The notes under the pieces were generated by a model. That model was not told the DNA's origin and searched no databases. It saw only the letters and a list, made by a program, of their open reading frames with translations. A program made the position numbers and the translations under genes. Shown one piece after another: positions 61,910 through 64,000 of a DNA stretch of 64,000 nucleotides (its first letter is position 1; each line of letters opens with the position of its first letter). Origin of the DNA: Trichoplusia ni (taxonomy: Eukaryota; Arthropoda; Insecta; Lepidoptera; Noctuidae); assembly GCF_003590095.1 (NCBI RefSeq), contig NC_039481.1, forward strand, positions 7,998,001-8,062,000, written 5' to 3'.

Positions 61910-64000
61910 TTTATAGAAATGTCACTGTAACAAGAATAGTATCATATGCTTATATTTCCAACCATCTTTCGCTTAGGATACGGCTCACAAGAAATGGTTT
62001 CAGCGAGGTGAATATTGTTACTTCGCTAGAAAAAAACAATCAAACGATTATTATATATGGTAGAAAATAGTTGCATTGTTGGCATAATAGGTGCGTAGGG
62101 CAGCTTGTTATTACGCTACGCGTGGCGCATTGCTTTGTCGCATACGCGCTTGGCGATATGGCCGCATGTAGATAGGTGGCGTTACCGCTAGAGATGTGTA
62201 GCGTCGCGACGCGTGCCCCGCTAACGAGCTTCTATCTCCGGCCCTGTTCCCACGCCACCGCGCCGCTACACGACGAGGAAGTAATAAACCTACACCTTAA
62301 CTGCACACACCATTACGGATTGTAACGGCTCACACATGTGATAGAAATCTTCACGATCGCGCTATGCCATCGACCGACAATGCGACGTGTCAATAATGCC
62401 TTATCGAATTGGCATAGGCACTGGCACACCATCATATTTGGGACGCTTCTCCTCATATACACGACGTCCTTATAGCTTACGACAATTTTTTACATTTATT
62501 GATATTGCAGCCCATTGTAGGTAAGTCTGAGGTTAAGTAAATACATTTTCGCTCAATGTCCAATAAAATGTGCATAATGGTTTATAATATGGGTGATATG
62601 TAAGAATGGGAAACAAAGATTAATTATATTGAAACAAACATTTCCGTAAAAAGAAAAAAATGTTTTGAGTACTACCAATACATGATGTTTGAACTTACAT
62701 CTTGTCTCGTAGGACATCAGTAGTCATACAATTTTTAACTCCACTCCCATTTATTAACAAAATCAAGATTCGTGTTTTAAGTCTTTATGCATGAAACACA
62801 TTTTTCTCTTTACGCGTTACCGATTTCATTTTCTTATGTAACAAACAGATTTTCGAATAGTTTTACCGTAGACCATAATATTTCGTGCAAAAATAAGGCC
62901 GTTACATATCCGTTTAATTTTTATTGCCTGGAAATTTAGAATTTGAAAGCGACACAATTACACTAAGATTGTTAGGTCATTGAACTACCGTGACGATTGA
63001 ACTAGCAACTACCTGTATTGTTTCAAGTTTGCAATCCGTGTGAAAACTGCAACGTGGGTTTATAACATGACTATAACATTAGGAAATGCATCATACCTAT
63101 AGATATATATGCGATACCTATATGCTTTAGAGATGGCTACAATAATGACAGATTTGGAAGCGCTGCTACCATAGTGCTTTTAAGAATAAGATTGTGTTTT
63201 CGCCTTTTACTATAATATTTAAATCTCTGTTGATAAACAATAAGATTGTACCTAAAAATTTCAGTATAGATGTACATAATTAACGGACGCTCACTTGACT
63301 ATTCATTACTGGCAATTAATTCCCGCGGGTTGCGCGCCGCGGCGCTGAGATCGACCTCGTGGGAAATTAAACTGTGCGCGGGCCGTCTTCTGCCTCCCGT
63401 CGCCTCTTGCTCGGCCTCGTCGCCCCTACTTCACATATGAACACTTTCTCTTTCTGATTTCCCGGTTTTTCTTTATATGACAGTTCTTGAAGTAAACAAG
63501 TGATCATCGTATTTATATTATAAAAACTTCATTAACGTAATATTATACTATATACCAAGCATTAAAAAAGAAAGCTCGTTAATTTTTCAATGGTTGCTCT
63601 TGTGGTACATGGTAAATAAGTAAGCTTGTATTGAAATTAGTTAGCTGGCGTGTTGCTAGTTGTGAACCCATGAGAGTGGCTCATTAAATATGAAGCTGTA
63701 ATCAGTGTGGGTGTTCGTAGAGTCCTCTCGTACCTCGCACCCGGCCTCTACGACCGCACGTTAATTGTAATGTTTTGATACATGGCCTATTTTGCTACCA
63801 ACTGAGAGACTTTATTATTCAAGGTACATAACAAAAAAAGGTTAACCTTAAAATGTTCAATTATTTGACGTACAGTACAGACTACAACAGTTCGGAACGT
63901 GTTATTCTATGCCTTTAAAATTTGCTTAAAATTGTGGGTAACGAATTATAGACTATTGTCTGCTATCGTGACGACGCTTTCATTTGCCTTGTGTAGTCGG

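Larger units (their letters stand above)
56677..64000 (+). other. Start of a long pumilio intron, repeats only
   Basis: No further pumilio exon was found, although the frame must continue (the conserved FDVQ is normally followed by QLFRSQNP-type residues). The stretch holds repeats listed separately at 57177, 58248, 59316, 60455 and 61157, and two GC-rich patches (about 62100-62300 and 63315-63430) that match no repeat seen here. 62310-63300 and 63440-64000 show nothing else recognisable. Confidence 0.6.

Overview
The window is nuclear DNA from a lepidopteran insect (moth or butterfly). Genes are split by short AT-rich introns, one ribosomal protein gene has insect-type structure, and the intergenic DNA is packed with small repeats typical of Lepidoptera: tRNA-derived SINE remnants, three families of short Helitron-like elements running from TC to CTAG, MITEs, and LINE and mariner debris. 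No bacterial operon, CRISPR array or rRNA gene is present.

Layout. (1) Positions 146-15674 hold two paralogous zinc-finger genes placed head to head. The left one runs on the minus strand off the window edge (four exons seen). The right one runs on the plus strand, is complete in 19 coding exons and predicts about 1382 residues: two U1/matrin-like fingers, an Arg/Ser-rich middle, a His/Gln low-complexity tract and an RGG-like tail. One C appears to be missing from a C-run in its exon 18. (2) Positions 17117-23891 hold a five-exon secreted serpin with a mucin-like Thr/Ser insertion of about 250 residues and no recognisable inhibitory hinge, resembling Spn100A. (3) Positions 23892-41314 hold ribosomal protein RpS8 (minus) and mago nashi (plus), divergently arranged and present twice around a 1000-N gap. 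The second copy has a LINE insertion and a one-base frameshift at the RpS8 C-terminus. The geometry fits two overlapping allelic contig ends that were never merged better than a true tandem duplication. (4) Positions 43824 to the right edge hold the 5' half of pumilio, with nine coding exons plus an alternative first exon at 49637. The PUF RNA-binding domain is not in the window, and the last 7.3 kb is intron filled with repeats.

Functionally the genes lean toward RNA biology (zinc-finger/SR-like nuclear protein pair, RpS8, Mago of the exon junction complex, Pumilio), but nothing in the sequence shows that they are co-regulated. The strongest observations for follow-up are the gap-flanking duplication, the divergent zinc-finger paralogs, the exon 18 frameshift, the modified serpin and the pumilio alternative promoter.
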